A stretch of DNA of 64,000 nucleotides from Aquidulcibacter sp. (GTDB lineage Bacteria; Pseudomonadota; Alphaproteobacteria; Caulobacterales; Aquidulcibacteraceae), in NCBI RefSeq assembly GCF_020253525.1, contig NZ_JADCBK010000027.1, positions 33,496 to 97,495 of the forward strand, given 5' to 3'. Below the pieces are notes generated by a model that was not told the origin of the DNA, searched no databases, and saw only the letters and a list, made by a program, of their open reading frames with translations. This document shows positions 44,030 through 54,952 of the stretch, piece by piece. Every line of letters begins with the position of its first letter. Positions within the stretch are counted from its first letter, which is position 1. The position numbers and the translations under genes are program-made.

Positions 44030-44958
44030 GTGCGCAGGGCTAGGGGGTGATTGCGTGTCACCAATTCGGTCAATCGCGCGTCGGCCACATGGGTGTAGAT
44101 TTGCGTCGTGGAGATATCGGCATGCCCAAGCATGACTTGAACCGACCGCAGATCCGCGCCTCCCTCAACCAAATGGGTTGCAAAGGCATGACGCAGCACG
44201 TGTGGGCTCATTTTCTTAGGGTCTAAGCCGGCTTTGATCGCCAGTTCATCCAATAGGCGCGCAAATTCACGGCGTCCAAAATGGCCAGCCTTGCCCTTGG
44301 CTGGAAACAGGAACTTCTCCGCTTCTGCTCTTAAGCTGCCCTCGGGCAGGCTGTGGGCTCGCACGGCCAGCCAAGCATCCAAAGCGCGTCGGGCATGAGA
44401 TCCTAAGGGGACAAGACGTTCCTTCCCGCCTTTGCCCTTGACGCGCATGGCTGCAATGTCTGGCTTCGGCACGGCGCGCATTGGCAGGCCCACCAATTCA
44501 CTGACCCGTAAGCCACATCCGTAAACAAGCTCAATCAAGCAGCTTGCACGCACCGCTTTCCAGCCTTTCAATGTGGTTGCTGCGGCCAGTAGCGCATCAA
44601 TATCGGCAATTTCAGCGGTCTTGGGCAGGCTTCGGCCCCGTTTTGGCCCATCCCATCGCCGTGTTGGGTCATCGGCGCGCCACCCTTCGTTGACGGCGAA
44701 TTGAAAGAATTGTCGTAAAGCTGCGCGGCGTCGGGCGATGGTCGTGCTGCTAAGCCCGCGGACACTTAAGTCTTGGGCAAAGGCCTCAATATCTTCATGG
44801 GTGGCAGACAAGGCATCGATTTGCCGTTCAATCAGAAAGTCTGAGAAATCTGCCAAATCACGTCGATAGGCATCTAGCGTATTGCGGGCCGCTCCCCGCT
44901 CCACGCCAATCATCTCGAGAAATGCTTCGACCAGATTGTTCACTTCGGTGGGGTCCAA
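44014..44958 (-). CDS. xerD: Tyrosine site-specific recombinase XerD
   Basis: Resolves chromosome dimers at dif with XerC. It has 314 residues: an N-terminal SAM-like core-binding domain (ERGAARNTLDAYRRDLADFSDFL) and a C-terminal catalytic domain with R151 (YGCGLRVSELVGL), K176 (VKGKGGKER), H253 and R256 (PHVLRHAFATHLV), H279 (LGHADISTTQIYTHV) and Tyr288. This is the full active set. It overlaps the upstream hypothetical gene by 19 nt. XerC is a possible alternative, but the sequence style suits XerD. Confidence 0.9.
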   Translation of the reverse strand: MDPTEVNNLVEAFLEMIGVERGAARNTLDAYRRDLADFSDFLIERQIDALSATHEDIEAFAQDLSVRGLSSTTIARRRAALRQFFQFAVNEGWRADDPTRRWDGPKRGRSLPKTAEIADIDALLAAATTLKGWKAVRASCLIELVYGCGLRVSELVGLPMRAVPKPDIAAMRVKGKGGKERLVPLGSHARRALDAWLAVRAHSLPEGSLRAEAEKFLFPAKGKAGHFGRREFARLLDELAIKAGLDPKKMSPHVLRHAFATHLVEGGADLRSVQVMLGHADISTTQIYTHVADARLTELVTRNHPLALRTKKGP

Positions 44959-46844
44959 CTGGGCTTTGGTGGCGCCTTGGTTTGGGCCTTGGGTGCCGCT
45001 GCCCCTTGGCGTGGTGCCGACCGCGGGGTCGCTTTTGTCGCGCTGGGTGCAGCCGTTGCTGCAGGTGATGCCGATCTTGGCGGGCTGGGGGGGTTGGTAT
45101 TTGTCCGCAAGCCCGACGGGCGAGGTGGTGGCGCGGCACTGGGCTTGGCGGGCCCAGAGGAATTGGCAGGCGCCGTTGTCGGTGTAGGCCGAGCTGGAAC
45201 AACCATGTCCAAGGCAAGCAAATAATCGCGCGCCAGTTCGACAGCTTGTGTCGACAGGCCAACTCGCCGCAACGCACGAATGGAGAGGGCTACTGTTTCA
45301 GCGTCCGCACTAGCTGGCTCTTGGCCTTGAAGTGCAAGGCCCACCAATAAAGCAACCTCCCCCTTTGAGCCACGTTCGGCCGCTAAAGTTAGGGCCGTAC
45401 GCAACCCGGCTTGACCGCCTTTAACGTCGGGAAGCCCCGGCTGAACCAAGGCCGATAGGCCGCCCAGCGTGGGCATGCCGCTAGACCAGGCGATAAGTGC
45501 GTCTCGAATAGCTTGGCGTTGGCTGCCAGGATTGGTCGCCGCCTCGATATGGCGTTGCACCGGACGATCACCCGCAACTGGATCTAGCATCGCCAAGACA
45601 AGGCGCTGGCGCGGCGACAGGGGCGTGGGACTGCGAATTTCAATCGCTTTGGCTAGCCTTATGTCGCCCGCCCAAAGCGCGGCTTCAGCTAAAATGGGCA
45701 TTGTCATCGGTGGAATCTGATCGGGCGAAGCGTCGAGGAGATTTTTCAGATCCGGCAGGAGAAGGCGCGCTTCTAAGGCCCGGCTTTGTGCCGTGTTGGC
45801 TTGGCTCAAGGCCCGAGCCCATGTCTCTGCGATAGGCGGTGGAGGGGGCGGCGGCGGTGGCGGTGGCGGCTGCGTTACGGGCTCGCCTTGCGCATCTTGC
45901 GTCTCGGTTGGTGGGGCCAGAGTAGGAACAATCGGGGGCGGCAATGGAATCCGCAAAAGCGCTTCTTGGGCAGGCGACGCGACCCCTGTTTGCGCCGCTC
46001 GCCGCAAGAAGGGTGTGACTTCCTCAACCGGTCCCCGCGCAATGTAATCAGGCCAATTGATCAGGGCAGACAAGGCGGCTGGGTCGCCGTTGTTGGCAAA
46101 TGCCCGGGGTGGTTTCAACTGCGCCTTCATGCTCAAGGCCAAAGCACGGCCGCTATCCGCTCGAAATGCGGGTGGATTGGTCACGGGGCCTGAAACGGCC
46201 GCAACCGCCCGACCCAGCCATGTATCGGTTTGGCCCTTAGCGCGCGCGAGGTCGACAGACAGGTTCGCAGCGGGTGCCTCGCCATTCAGTGCATAACATG
46301 TGGCTCTCGTTTCAAACCAGTTCGGGCTAGAAAGATTGCTATTGGCTTCATCAAGGCCGGGGGTTGCAACCCAGGCACACGCCTCATCCGATTGACCGGC
46401 CCGAAACGCCGCATCAATCGCCAGCGTGACGAGGGCAGAATCGGTGCTCAATCTTGGAACGGTTTGAAACAGCCGCGTGACGGCCTCAGAGGGGCCCAAA
46501 CGATTGGCTGCATGAAATCGGGCGCGAGCCAAGTCGAGGTCTCCTGCAGGGGCGGAGCCACCCGAAAACACAGCCTGGCGGACCAAGCGCTGGAGGCTTG
46601 GGAAGCGCAAATCGGGTGTGATGCGTTCAAAGGCCAGAGCCAATGTACCCGGATCTGCCCCCTGCCACAGATCGCTCTCCATGCGCTCCAGTCCAGAAGG
46701 CAGGGCCGCTGCGCCCCAAGGACCTACGTCTTGCAAGGGTGTGGATTCAATGGTGCTGATTGATTGGCTCAAAGCTGGCGAAGCGGCCATCGAACAAAAC
46801 AAGGCACTGGTCAGGAGTAAGTTGCGTATCATCATTCCTGTCAT
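44940..46844 (-). CDS. Exported proline-rich protein, 634 aa, unknown
   Basis: A protein with a signal peptide (ending near AASPALSQ), helical-repeat-like segments typical of antifreeze-free TPR/alpha-solenoid proteins, a run of about 12 Pro near residues 323-336, and a long Pro/Ala/Ser/Lys C-terminal tail (about 560-634). The solenoid half contains repeated ARALA/ALALAF patterns, but no named domain is certain. It is likely periplasmic, perhaps bound to peptidoglycan or other envelope parts. Three in-frame ATGs (46844, 46835, 46832) compete as start. It overlaps xerD and is divergent from the helicase gene. Confidence 0.65.
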   Translation of the reverse strand: MTGMMIRNLLLTSALFCSMAASPALSQSISTIESTPLQDVGPWGAAALPSGLERMESDLWQGADPGTLALAFERITPDLRFPSLQRLVRQAVFSGGSAPAGDLDLARARFHAANRLGPSEAVTRLFQTVPRLSTDSALVTLAIDAAFRAGQSDEACAWVATPGLDEANSNLSSPNWFETRATCYALNGEAPAANLSVDLARAKGQTDTWLGRAVAAVSGPVTNPPAFRADSGRALALSMKAQLKPPRAFANNGDPAALSALINWPDYIARGPVEEVTPFLRRAAQTGVASPAQEALLRIPLPPPIVPTLAPPTETQDAQGEPVTQPPPPPPPPPPPPIAETWARALSQANTAQSRALEARLLLPDLKNLLDASPDQIPPMTMPILAEAALWAGDIRLAKAIEIRSPTPLSPRQRLVLAMLDPVAGDRPVQRHIEAATNPGSQRQAIRDALIAWSSGMPTLGGLSALVQPGLPDVKGGQAGLRTALTLAAERGSKGEVALLVGLALQGQEPASADAETVALSIRALRRVGLSTQAVELARDYLLALDMVVPARPTPTTAPANSSGPAKPSAAPPPRPSGLRTNTNPPSPPRSASPAATAAPSATKATPRSAPRQGAAAPKAQTKAPPKPSWTPPK

Positions 46845-46967
46845 AATCCATTTTGCGGCAAAACAGTGGCCTCTATGCTCACACAGACGCGATTGCGCGA
46901 ACCACGCGACAAGCGCACATTTAATCCCTATGTTCGCTTATCGTTCTTATCTTTGCGAATCAACTTC

Positions 46968-49346
46968 ATGTCCAGTGAACCGCTTTCTTCTCAACCGGCT
47001 TTGTCGATTTCCCAGCGTGCGATGGCGCGTGCGCCTGCAGCAGCAGAGGGCGCAGAACACCCTTGGATGATGGGCCTCAATGAGCAACAGCGCGAAGCTG
47101 TCGAAGCACTCGACGGCCCAGTTTTGGTTTTGTCCGGGGCGGGTACCGGCAAAACCAAAGTGTTGACTTCCCGTTTGGCGCAATTGCTGGTGACAGGGCG
47201 TGCAAAGCCGTGGGAGATTCTGTCTGTCACCTTCACCAATAAAGCCGCGCGTGAGATGCGTGACCGCACCCAGCTTCTGATTGGGCCGGCTGCGGAAGGC
47301 TTACGATGGCTGGGGACTTTCCATTCAACCAGCGCGATGATTTTGCGCCGCCATGCAGAGCTGGTCGGACTTAAACCGAGCTTCACGGTCCTTGATACGG
47401 ATGATCAAATCCGCTTGCTGAAGCAGGTCATCGAGGCTGAAAACATTGACCAGAAACGCTGGACGCCACGTTTTCTCGCCAGCTTGATTGATGGCTGGAA
47501 GAACCGCGCATTGACGCCGGATAAGGTTCCAGCTGATGAGTCTTTCCTGTTCGCAAATGGCAAGGGTGCCAAGCTCTATTCCCTCTATCAATCGCGCCTT
47601 AAAGTTCTCAATTGCGTCGATTTCGGCGACCTTCTGCTGGAAACCATCAGCCTGTTTTTGAAAGAGCCTGACTTGCTGGCGGACTATCATGACCGCTTCA
47701 AATATATTCTGGTGGACGAGTATCAGGATACCAATGTCGCCCAATATCTCTGGCTTCGCCTCTTGGCGCGCAAGCGCAAGAATATCTGCGTTGTCGGCGA
47801 TGATGATCAGTCGATTTATGGCTGGCGCGGGGCCGAGGTCGACAATATTTTGCGCTTTGAACATGATTTTCCGGGCGCAAAAATTGTTCGGCTAGAACGC
47901 AATTATCGCTCAACACCCCATATTTTGGCCGCTGCCAGCCATCTGATCTCCAGCAATAAGAACCGCCTCGGCAAAACCCTCTGGACCGATATTCCAGAAG
48001 GCGACCGCGTGCTGGTGCGGGGGATTTGGGATGGGGAAGCTGAAGCACGCCTGATCGCTGATGATATTGAACAGTGGCGGCGAACGGGGCGGCGCTATGA
48101 CGAAAGCGCCGTCTTGGTGAGGGCTTCTTGGCAAATGCGCGCCTTTGAAGAGCGCTTCTTGATGCTGCAGATTCCCTACAAAGTCATTGGCGGGCCGCGC
48201 TTCTTTGAGCGGGCTGAAATTCGCGATGCGCATGCTTATTTGCGGCTCATCCGCTCCCTTGACGATGATTTGGCCTTTGAGCGGATCGTCAATGTTCCCA
48301 AGCGCGGCATTGGCGATACCAGTATTCAGCGGCTGGGCACGGCAGCGCGTTTGGCCGGCGTGCCCCTGTTCACCATGGCGAGCCAATTGCTGGGCAGCGA
48401 TGAATTGAAGGGTCCAGCCCGCACGGGTCTAACGCGCTTCATCCATCAACTTGAACATTGGCGCAAAAAGGCGCTGGAATTGCCACATACCGAATTGGCC
48501 GAACTCATTCTCGATGAGAGCGGCTATACTGATATGTTGAAGGCCGACAAGAATCCACAATCGGTCTCCAAACTCGATAACTTGAAAGAATTGGTCCGAT
48601 CCATGGGCCAATTCGATACGTTAGCGGCTTATCTAGAGCATATTGAATTGGTGATGGACTTAGATCGCACCGAGGAAGGTGATGCCGTCCAGATCCTGAC
48701 GCTGCATGCAGCAAAAGGCCTTGAATGGCCCTTGGTCTTCCTGCCCGGGTGGGAGGAAGAGGTCTTTCCCTCACGGCGCGCACTGGATGAAAAGGGTGAC
48801 AAAGCACTCGAGGAAGAGCGTCGGCTTGCTTATGTCGGCATTACGCGGGCGCGAGAGAGTGCGCGCATCAGCTTTGCGGCCAATCGGCAGATTTATGGGC
48901 GGTGGAATAGCGTTTTGCCGAGCCGCTTTGTCGATGAACTGCCCGATGGCCATGTCGATGCGGTTTCTGACACGGGTTATTTCAACCAAGGGACGGGTGG
49001 TGCAGCAGAGCGCTTTGCAGCCTATGGCCCGCTTTCGACCCAACCCGGCAATGGGTTTGGTACAGGCTATGAAAGCCCGGGTTGGAAACGCGCACAGGCA
49101 GCCGCCGCCTTGGGCAAATTGGCACCTGGACTAGCAAAGGGGTTTGGTGGGCCGATTATCGATGGCGAAGCCAAGCTTTTGGCGCGAACCGGGGCTAAGG
49201 ATGCGACCTATGCCATCGGCCAGCGCATTTTCCATGATAAATTCGGCTATGGCGCCGTGCGCCATGTCGAGGGGTCAAAGCTGACCATTCAGTTTGAAAA
49301 ATCTGGCGAGAAAAAAGTGCTTGATAGTTTTGTGCGCCCGGCTTGA
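46968..49346 (+). CDS. uvrD: UvrD/PcrA-type superfamily 1 DNA helicase
   Basis: A 3'-5' helicase of repair and replication restart. From ATG 46968 it has 792 residues; the frame begins at 46866, but those 34 residues look like leader. Motifs: Q-motif LNEQQREAVEAL, I LSGAGTGKTKVLTSRLA, Ia VTFTNKAAREMRDR, II ILVDEYQDTN, III VVGDDDQSIYGWRGA, IV VRLERNYRST, V LTLHAAKGLEW, VI EERRLAYVGITRARE. The C-terminus holds a Tudor-like segment (DKFGYGAVRHVEGSKLTIQFEKSGEKKVLDSFV in part) as in PcrA/UvrD. Confidence 0.93.
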   Translation: MSSEPLSSQPALSISQRAMARAPAAAEGAEHPWMMGLNEQQREAVEALDGPVLVLSGAGTGKTKVLTSRLAQLLVTGRAKPWEILSVTFTNKAAREMRDRTQLLIGPAAEGLRWLGTFHSTSAMILRRHAELVGLKPSFTVLDTDDQIRLLKQVIEAENIDQKRWTPRFLASLIDGWKNRALTPDKVPADESFLFANGKGAKLYSLYQSRLKVLNCVDFGDLLLETISLFLKEPDLLADYHDRFKYILVDEYQDTNVAQYLWLRLLARKRKNICVVGDDDQSIYGWRGAEVDNILRFEHDFPGAKIVRLERNYRSTPHILAAASHLISSNKNRLGKTLWTDIPEGDRVLVRGIWDGEAEARLIADDIEQWRRTGRRYDESAVLVRASWQMRAFEERFLMLQIPYKVIGGPRFFERAEIRDAHAYLRLIRSLDDDLAFERIVNVPKRGIGDTSIQRLGTAARLAGVPLFTMASQLLGSDELKGPARTGLTRFIHQLEHWRKKALELPHTELAELILDESGYTDMLKADKNPQSVSKLDNLKELVRSMGQFDTLAAYLEHIELVMDLDRTEEGDAVQILTLHAAKGLEWPLVFLPGWEEEVFPSRRALDEKGDKALEEERRLAYVGITRARESARISFAANRQIYGRWNSVLPSRFVDELPDGHVDAVSDTGYFNQGTGGAAERFAAYGPLSTQPGNGFGTGYESPGWKRAQAAAALGKLAPGLAKGFGGPIIDGEAKLLARTGAKDATYAIGQRIFHDKFGYGAVRHVEGSKLTIQFEKSGEKKVLDSFVRPA

Positions 49347-49366
49347 TCCGGGCTCACGTCAGCGGA

Positions 49367-50227
49367 TTATTGGCGGAACAAGCTCAAGATGCTTTGTGGG
49401 GCTTGGTTTGCAATCGACAGGGCTTGGGTGCCCAATTGTTGCTTGACCTGAGCGGCTTGCAAGCGGGCTGATTCCACCGCAAGGTCGGCGTCAACCAAGT
49501 TCCCGATGCCGCCTTTGATGCTATCCTGTAGCTTGCCGACGAAGATTTCGTGATTCTCGATCCGCTTGGCGGAAGCCCCAAGGCGGGCCAATTCTGAGTT
49601 CACATATTCAAGGGAAGCGGCAATCCGATCGCGAACCGTCGCCGCATTGGCCGCGGTATCAAGAACGTCTGTTGTACCAAGATAAATGTCAGCGGCAGGC
49701 GAGGCGACAGTGGTGCCCGCGCCCGCTACGAGGCGGAGGTCGATAATCGGCAAAGTCACGGTGAGGCTGCCGGTGGAATTGGCGAGAAATGTAAAGCTCG
49801 CAGCCGCACCATCTAAGGCATTGCCACCATCAAATACTGCGTTGGCGATAACTGAAGCAACTTGGTCGCGTAACGCGATGAATTCGGCGTTATAGGCCGC
49901 CCGCGAAGTTGCACTTGCCGAAGCATCGGAAGCCGCCACGGCCTTTTCGCGCATTTGCGAGAAGATGTCAGAGATTTGCTCGCCCGCGGCCAGCGCCACG
50001 TCTGCGATCGATTTGGCGCGGTTCAAGCTGTTTCGAACCGCGTCATAGGCGGAAAGCTCGGACCGCTGCTGCTGGGCGATGTTGTAGATCGCGCCATTGT
50101 CCTTCGCGACGGCAACTTTCAAGCCGGTATTGATCCGGTTTTGGATGCTATCCATTTCGCGATTGGTCTTGTTCAGGTTCTGGAGAGCCGTCATGGCTCC
50201 CATATTTGTATGCACACTACCTGACAT
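49367..50227 (-). CDS. Flagellin (copy 1)
   Basis: A 286-residue flagellin with conserved D0/D1 ends only: SVHTNMGAMTALQNLNKTNREMDSIQNRINTGLKV at the start (in part) and VDADLAVESARLQAAQVKQQLGTQALSIANQAPQSILSLFR at the end (in part). The middle is short, as in Caulobacter flagellins, with no D2/D3 insert. It follows a very similar flagellin upstream on the same strand with 168 nt between. A weak sigma-54-like match (near 50270) was seen upstream but is not called. RBS is poor (AAAGAG). Confidence 0.95.
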   Translation of the reverse strand: MSGSVHTNMGAMTALQNLNKTNREMDSIQNRINTGLKVAVAKDNGAIYNIAQQQRSELSAYDAVRNSLNRAKSIADVALAAGEQISDIFSQMREKAVAASDASASATSRAAYNAEFIALRDQVASVIANAVFDGGNALDGAAASFTFLANSTGSLTVTLPIIDLRLVAGAGTTVASPAADIYLGTTDVLDTAANAATVRDRIAASLEYVNSELARLGASAKRIENHEIFVGKLQDSIKGGIGNLVDADLAVESARLQAAQVKQQLGTQALSIANQAPQSILSLFRQ

Positions 50228-50395
50228 GGTTCGCTCTTTCTTTTTTAATCACCCGGTCAATCTCGGCAAACCTTGCAGTGAGATGACCCAAATTAATCTA
50301 CAGAAGTTGTGACGAAAACATGGTGAATATTTCGTAAATCACCGTCTGGTCGAAGAAATTTTGACCTGATTTGTTTTCGCCTAAACCTTGTCCTT

Positions 50396-51253
50396 TTAGT
50401 TACGGAACAGCGACAGGATGGTCTGTGGCGCCTGGTTGGCGATCGAGAGTGCCTGGGTGCCCAATTGTTGTTTGACCTGCAGCGACTGCAGGCGCGCGCT
50501 TTCGCTGGCGAGGTCCGCGTCGACCAAATTGCCGATACCGCCGGTGATGGCATCTTGCAGTTTGGAGACAAAGATCGAATGGTTTTCAACGCGCTTGGCT
50601 GATGCGCCAAGGCGCGCCAATTCGGAGTTGATATAGTTGAGTGACGCAACGACCTGATCGCGCGAGGTCGCAGCCAGGGCGGCTGTGCTCAAGTCCGAAG
50701 TTACCCCTAAATAGACATCAGCTGCTGGGGAGGCAGGTGTACCGCCCGCGCCGGTTGCCAAGGAGAGATCGAGGGTTGGCAAGGTGATGGTTTGGCTGCC
50801 GGTGGTGTTTGCAAGGAAGGTTAGGTTTGCACCACCGCCCAGGATGTTAGCACCGTCGAACACCGCGTTTGCAATTACCGACGGCACTTGATCGCGCAGG
50901 GCGATAAATTCGGAGTTGTAGGCGGCTCTCGATGTTGCGCTGATTGAGGTATCAGACGCCGCAACTGCCTTTTCGCGCATCTGCGTGAAAATGTCGGAGA
51001 GGGCCTCGCCTGCAGCGAGTGCAACGTCGGCAATCGACTTCGCGCGATTCAAGCCGTCGGCAACTGCATTATAGGCAGAATTTTCAGAGCGCTGTTGTTG
51101 GGCGATATTGTAGATCGCGCCATTGTCTTGCGCTCTAGCAACTTTCAATCCGGTATTGATCCGGCTTTGGGTAACACTCAGTTCGCGCGAGGTCGCATTC
51201 AAATTCTGAAGCGCGACCATCGCTCCCATATTCGTGTGGACGCTATTTGCCAT
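50396..51253 (-). CDS. Flagellin (copy 2)
   Basis: A 285-residue flagellin closely similar to its neighbour over the whole length; most differences lie in the central 130-200 region. The N-terminus is SVHTNMGAMVALQNLNATSREL and the C-terminus ANQAPQTILSLFRN. A good sigma-54 promoter lies about 80 nt upstream. The pair probably arose by tandem duplication; two or more flagellins are common in Caulobacterales filaments. Confidence 0.95.
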   Translation of the reverse strand: MANSVHTNMGAMVALQNLNATSRELSVTQSRINTGLKVARAQDNGAIYNIAQQQRSENSAYNAVADGLNRAKSIADVALAAGEALSDIFTQMREKAVAASDTSISATSRAAYNSEFIALRDQVPSVIANAVFDGANILGGGANLTFLANTTGSQTITLPTLDLSLATGAGGTPASPAADVYLGVTSDLSTAALAATSRDQVVASLNYINSELARLGASAKRVENHSIFVSKLQDAITGGIGNLVDADLASESARLQSLQVKQQLGTQALSIANQAPQTILSLFRN

Positions 51254-52538
<1,285 letters not shown>

Positions 52539-52540
52539 TC

Positions 52541-53083
52541 GTGGCACTTGGTCCAACGCTCACCACGGCGAGATTAGTCCTGCGTCCACCGACGCAGGAC
52601 GATTTCCCCGCTTTTGCTGCCATGATGGCAAACGCCGATCATGTGAAATTCATCGGCGGCGCTTTGCCTGAAGCCATGGCTTGGCGGCAATTGGCGACCA
52701 TTACGGGTGCGTGGTCGCTGCGCGGTTTTTCAATGTTTTCAGTCCTTGAGCGTGATACGGGCCAATGGGTTGGCCGGATCGGGCCTTGGATGCCGCATGG
52801 CTGGCCCGGCACTGAAGTCGGCTGGGGTTTGGCACCAGAGGCTATGGGAAAAGGCTATGGGGTTGAGGCTGCCACCGCCTGCATGGATTGGGTCGTCGAT
52901 CACCTCGGCTGGACAGACATCATTCACATTATTGACCCAGCCAACAAGCCGTCGGAAGCTTTAGCTGCCCGCATCGGCTCAACCAATTTAGGTCCCACGA
53001 AGATGCCAGAACCGATGCATGAGCTTCAGGTTAATGCATGGGGCCAGAGCGCGCAGCAATGGCGTGCGCGGCGGGCTGGTTAG
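52541..53083 (+). CDS. GNAT-family acetyltransferase (RimJ/RimL-like)
   Basis: A 180-residue acetyltransferase starting at GTG 52541, 2 nt after the mdh stop. It begins TLTTARLVLRPPTQDDFPAFAAMM, typical of the RimJ/RimL group, with acetyl-CoA site residues in VGRIGPWMPHGWPGTEVGWGLAPEAMGKGYGVEAATACMDW. The acceptor is unknown; such proteins acetylate protein N-termini or small amines. It is likely cotranscribed with mdh. Its stop overlaps the convergent hemW end by 4 nt. Confidence 0.85.
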   Translation: MALGPTLTTARLVLRPPTQDDFPAFAAMMANADHVKFIGGALPEAMAWRQLATITGAWSLRGFSMFSVLERDTGQWVGRIGPWMPHGWPGTEVGWGLAPEAMGKGYGVEAATACMDWVVDHLGWTDIIHIIDPANKPSEALAARIGSTNLGPTKMPEPMHELQVNAWGQSAQQWRARRAG

Positions 53084-54225
53084 GCCTCGCCAGCCAGTAA
53101 TTTCCCGATGATCGTATCCGCAACGAGACGGCCCTCAGCCGTGAGGCCGAGGTGAGTTGGGCTTTGCCACATCAGGCCTTGGCCGATCCGAGCTTGAATC
53201 TGATCCTCGGGGAGGGGCGCGCCGGGCGCGTCATTTAGGGCGACACCATCCAGCATGCGCAATCCCATGAGCCAGAACTCATCGCGAACGGCGTCGAGCG
53301 TTAGGCCGTCATCCTCTAAGATTCCATTGCCGTTTTGTGTAACGCTGTCACAATAGGCTTTCGGGCGGAGGTGGGCTTTGGTTGCCCGTCGCGCCCCACC
53401 CCAGCCCAACCGGCCATGCGCACCGGGGCCAACACCAATCCAATCCTGCGACGTCCAATAGAGCAGATTGTGCCGCGACCGATTGGCGCTTCCCTTGGCG
53501 TGATTGGAAACCTCATAGGCGTCAAAGCCTGCCCCCTCAAGAAGGGTCTGGGTCAGGGTGAAGAAGTCAGCTGCTTGATCATTATCAGGCAGGCAAAGCG
53601 TGCCGCGCGAGGCCGCTTTGGCAAAAGCTGTCCCCTCCTCAATCGTCAATTGATAGGGCGAGACATGGTCGGGTTGAAGCGTCAGCGCCAGCTCTAATTC
53701 CTGCTGCCACGTCTCTAAGGTTTGGCCCTGGCGGGTATGAATGAGGTCAATCGACAGGCGCGGGAAAATTGTTCGGGCTAGGCGCGCCGCGCTCAGCCCT
53801 TCTTGCGCACTGTGAAACCGCCCGAGCTGTTTAAGGCTTGCATCATCTAACGCCTGTAGGCCGAGCGATAGGCGCTCTACCCCGGCATTGCGAAAGTCTT
53901 GAAACCGGGCGGCTTCTGCGTCGGTGGGGTTGGCTTCCAAACTGATCTCGAAGCTGTCTTCAAAACCCCAGAGGCGATCTGCCTGTTCGATGATTCGGCG
54001 GACTTGGTCCGGGGCCATGAGGCTGGGTGTTCCGCCGCCAAAAAACAGGCTTGTCAGTTGGCGCTTACCTGTTTGGTCACGCCAATAAGTCATATCCGCT
54101 AGAATGGCCTCAAGCAGGGGCTCGGTATCTTGGCCGCGCGCCTTGTAAACGTTGAAATCACAATAGGGGCAGATGGCCGCGCAAAAGGGCCAATGCACAT
54201 AAAGCCCCAGTTGACGCTGGCTCAT
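53080..54225 (-). CDS. hemW: Radical SAM protein HemW
   Basis: A haem chaperone related to coproporphyrinogen III oxidase. It has 381 residues. The 4Fe-4S cluster is C15-x3-C19-x2-C22 ([13 protein letters not shown]). [21 protein letters not shown] and [14 protein letters not shown] are the SAM-binding and family motifs. HemW differs from HemN in lacking the extra Cys and N-terminal extension, which is the case here. It overlaps rdgB by 4 nt, the usual rdgB-hemW pair. Confidence 0.93.
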   Translation of the reverse strand: MSQRQLGLYVHWPFCAAICPYCDFNVYKARGQDTEPLLEAILADMTYWRDQTGKRQLTSLFFGGGTPSLMAPDQVRRIIEQADRLWGFEDSFEISLEANPTDAEAARFQDFRNAGVERLSLGLQALDDASLKQLGRFHSAQEGLSAARLARTIFPRLSIDLIHTRQGQTLETWQQELELALTLQPDHVSPYQLTIEEGTAFAKAASRGTLCLPDNDQAADFFTLTQTLLEGAGFDAYEVSNHAKGSANRSRHNLLYWTSQDWIGVGPGAHGRLGWGGARRATKAHLRPKAYCDSVTQNGNGILEDDGLTLDAVRDEFWLMGLRMLDGVALNDAPGAPLPEDQIQARIGQGLMWQSPTHLGLTAEGRLVADTIIGKLLAGEA

Positions 54226-54827
54226 GACAGCACGGCAGCAACAAATTTCGCAAATGCATCCGCACGATGGCTCATGGCGTGCTTAACCGCAGGATCCAGC
54301 TCGCCAAACGTTTCAGTGTGCCCTTTAGCCACGAAGATAGGATCATAACCAAAGCCGTTTGAACCTCGCGGGGTTGCAACGACTTCTCCTACAACTTCTC
54401 CCGCGAAGGCTTCCTCGCGCCCATCGGGATAAACCAGTGCCAGGGCGCATACGAAACGTGCCGAGCGGTCCGTCGCGCCTTTGGCTTGGAGTTGGCGCTC
54501 AATTTCCGCCATGGCCGCGTAGAAATCGCGATCCGGACCCGCCCAGCGCGCTGAATAAATGCCGGGCGCACGGTCAAGTGCCATGACCTCTAGCCCCGAA
54601 TCATCTGCCAAAGCCGGCAGACCCGTTGCGAGGCACGATGCCCGAGCCTTTAAGAGCGCATTGCCAATAAAAGTAACCTCGGTCTCCTCTGGTTCAGGTA
54701 CGCCGAGATCACCTGCACTAACGACCTCAATGCCAAACGGGGTAACGAGGGCAGCGATCTCCTTTAGTTTGCCCTTATTGTGGCTTGCGATCACAAGTTT
54801 TTCAAAAGGCTTACTGGTTTTTAACAT
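54222..54827 (-). CDS. rdgB: dITP/XTP pyrophosphatase (RdgB/HAM1)
   Basis: Hydrolyses deaminated purine triphosphates to keep them out of DNA. It has 201 residues: [16 protein letters not shown] near the N-terminus, [22 protein letters not shown] and [12 protein letters not shown], then the C-terminal MSHRADAF. All are family signatures. ATG 54827 starts it, divergent from the S9 peptidase. Confidence 0.95.
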   Translation of the reverse strand: MLKTSKPFEKLVIASHNKGKLKEIAALVTPFGIEVVSAGDLGVPEPEETEVTFIGNALLKARASCLATGLPALADDSGLEVMALDRAPGIYSARWAGPDRDFYAAMAEIERQLQAKGATDRSARFVCALALVYPDGREEAFAGEVVGEVVATPRGSNGFGYDPIFVAKGHTETFGELDPAVKHAMSHRADAFAKFVAAVLS

Positions 54828-54952
54828 GGCTTATCTTTCGCATCTCTTGTGGCTTTGTTAGACCTTCACCACAAAGCCTGACTACAGCTGAGCGGAAAAG
54901 CTCGGCACTCGTGATTCGACCAAGGCGACCCTCGCCCTTGAAGGAGCTCAGA

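Noticed and set aside
50228..50395. Sigma-54 promoter for flagellin copy 1
   Set aside because: A GG-N10-GC spacing exists near 50270, but the -24 element reads GGTCA rather than GGCAC; too weak to call.
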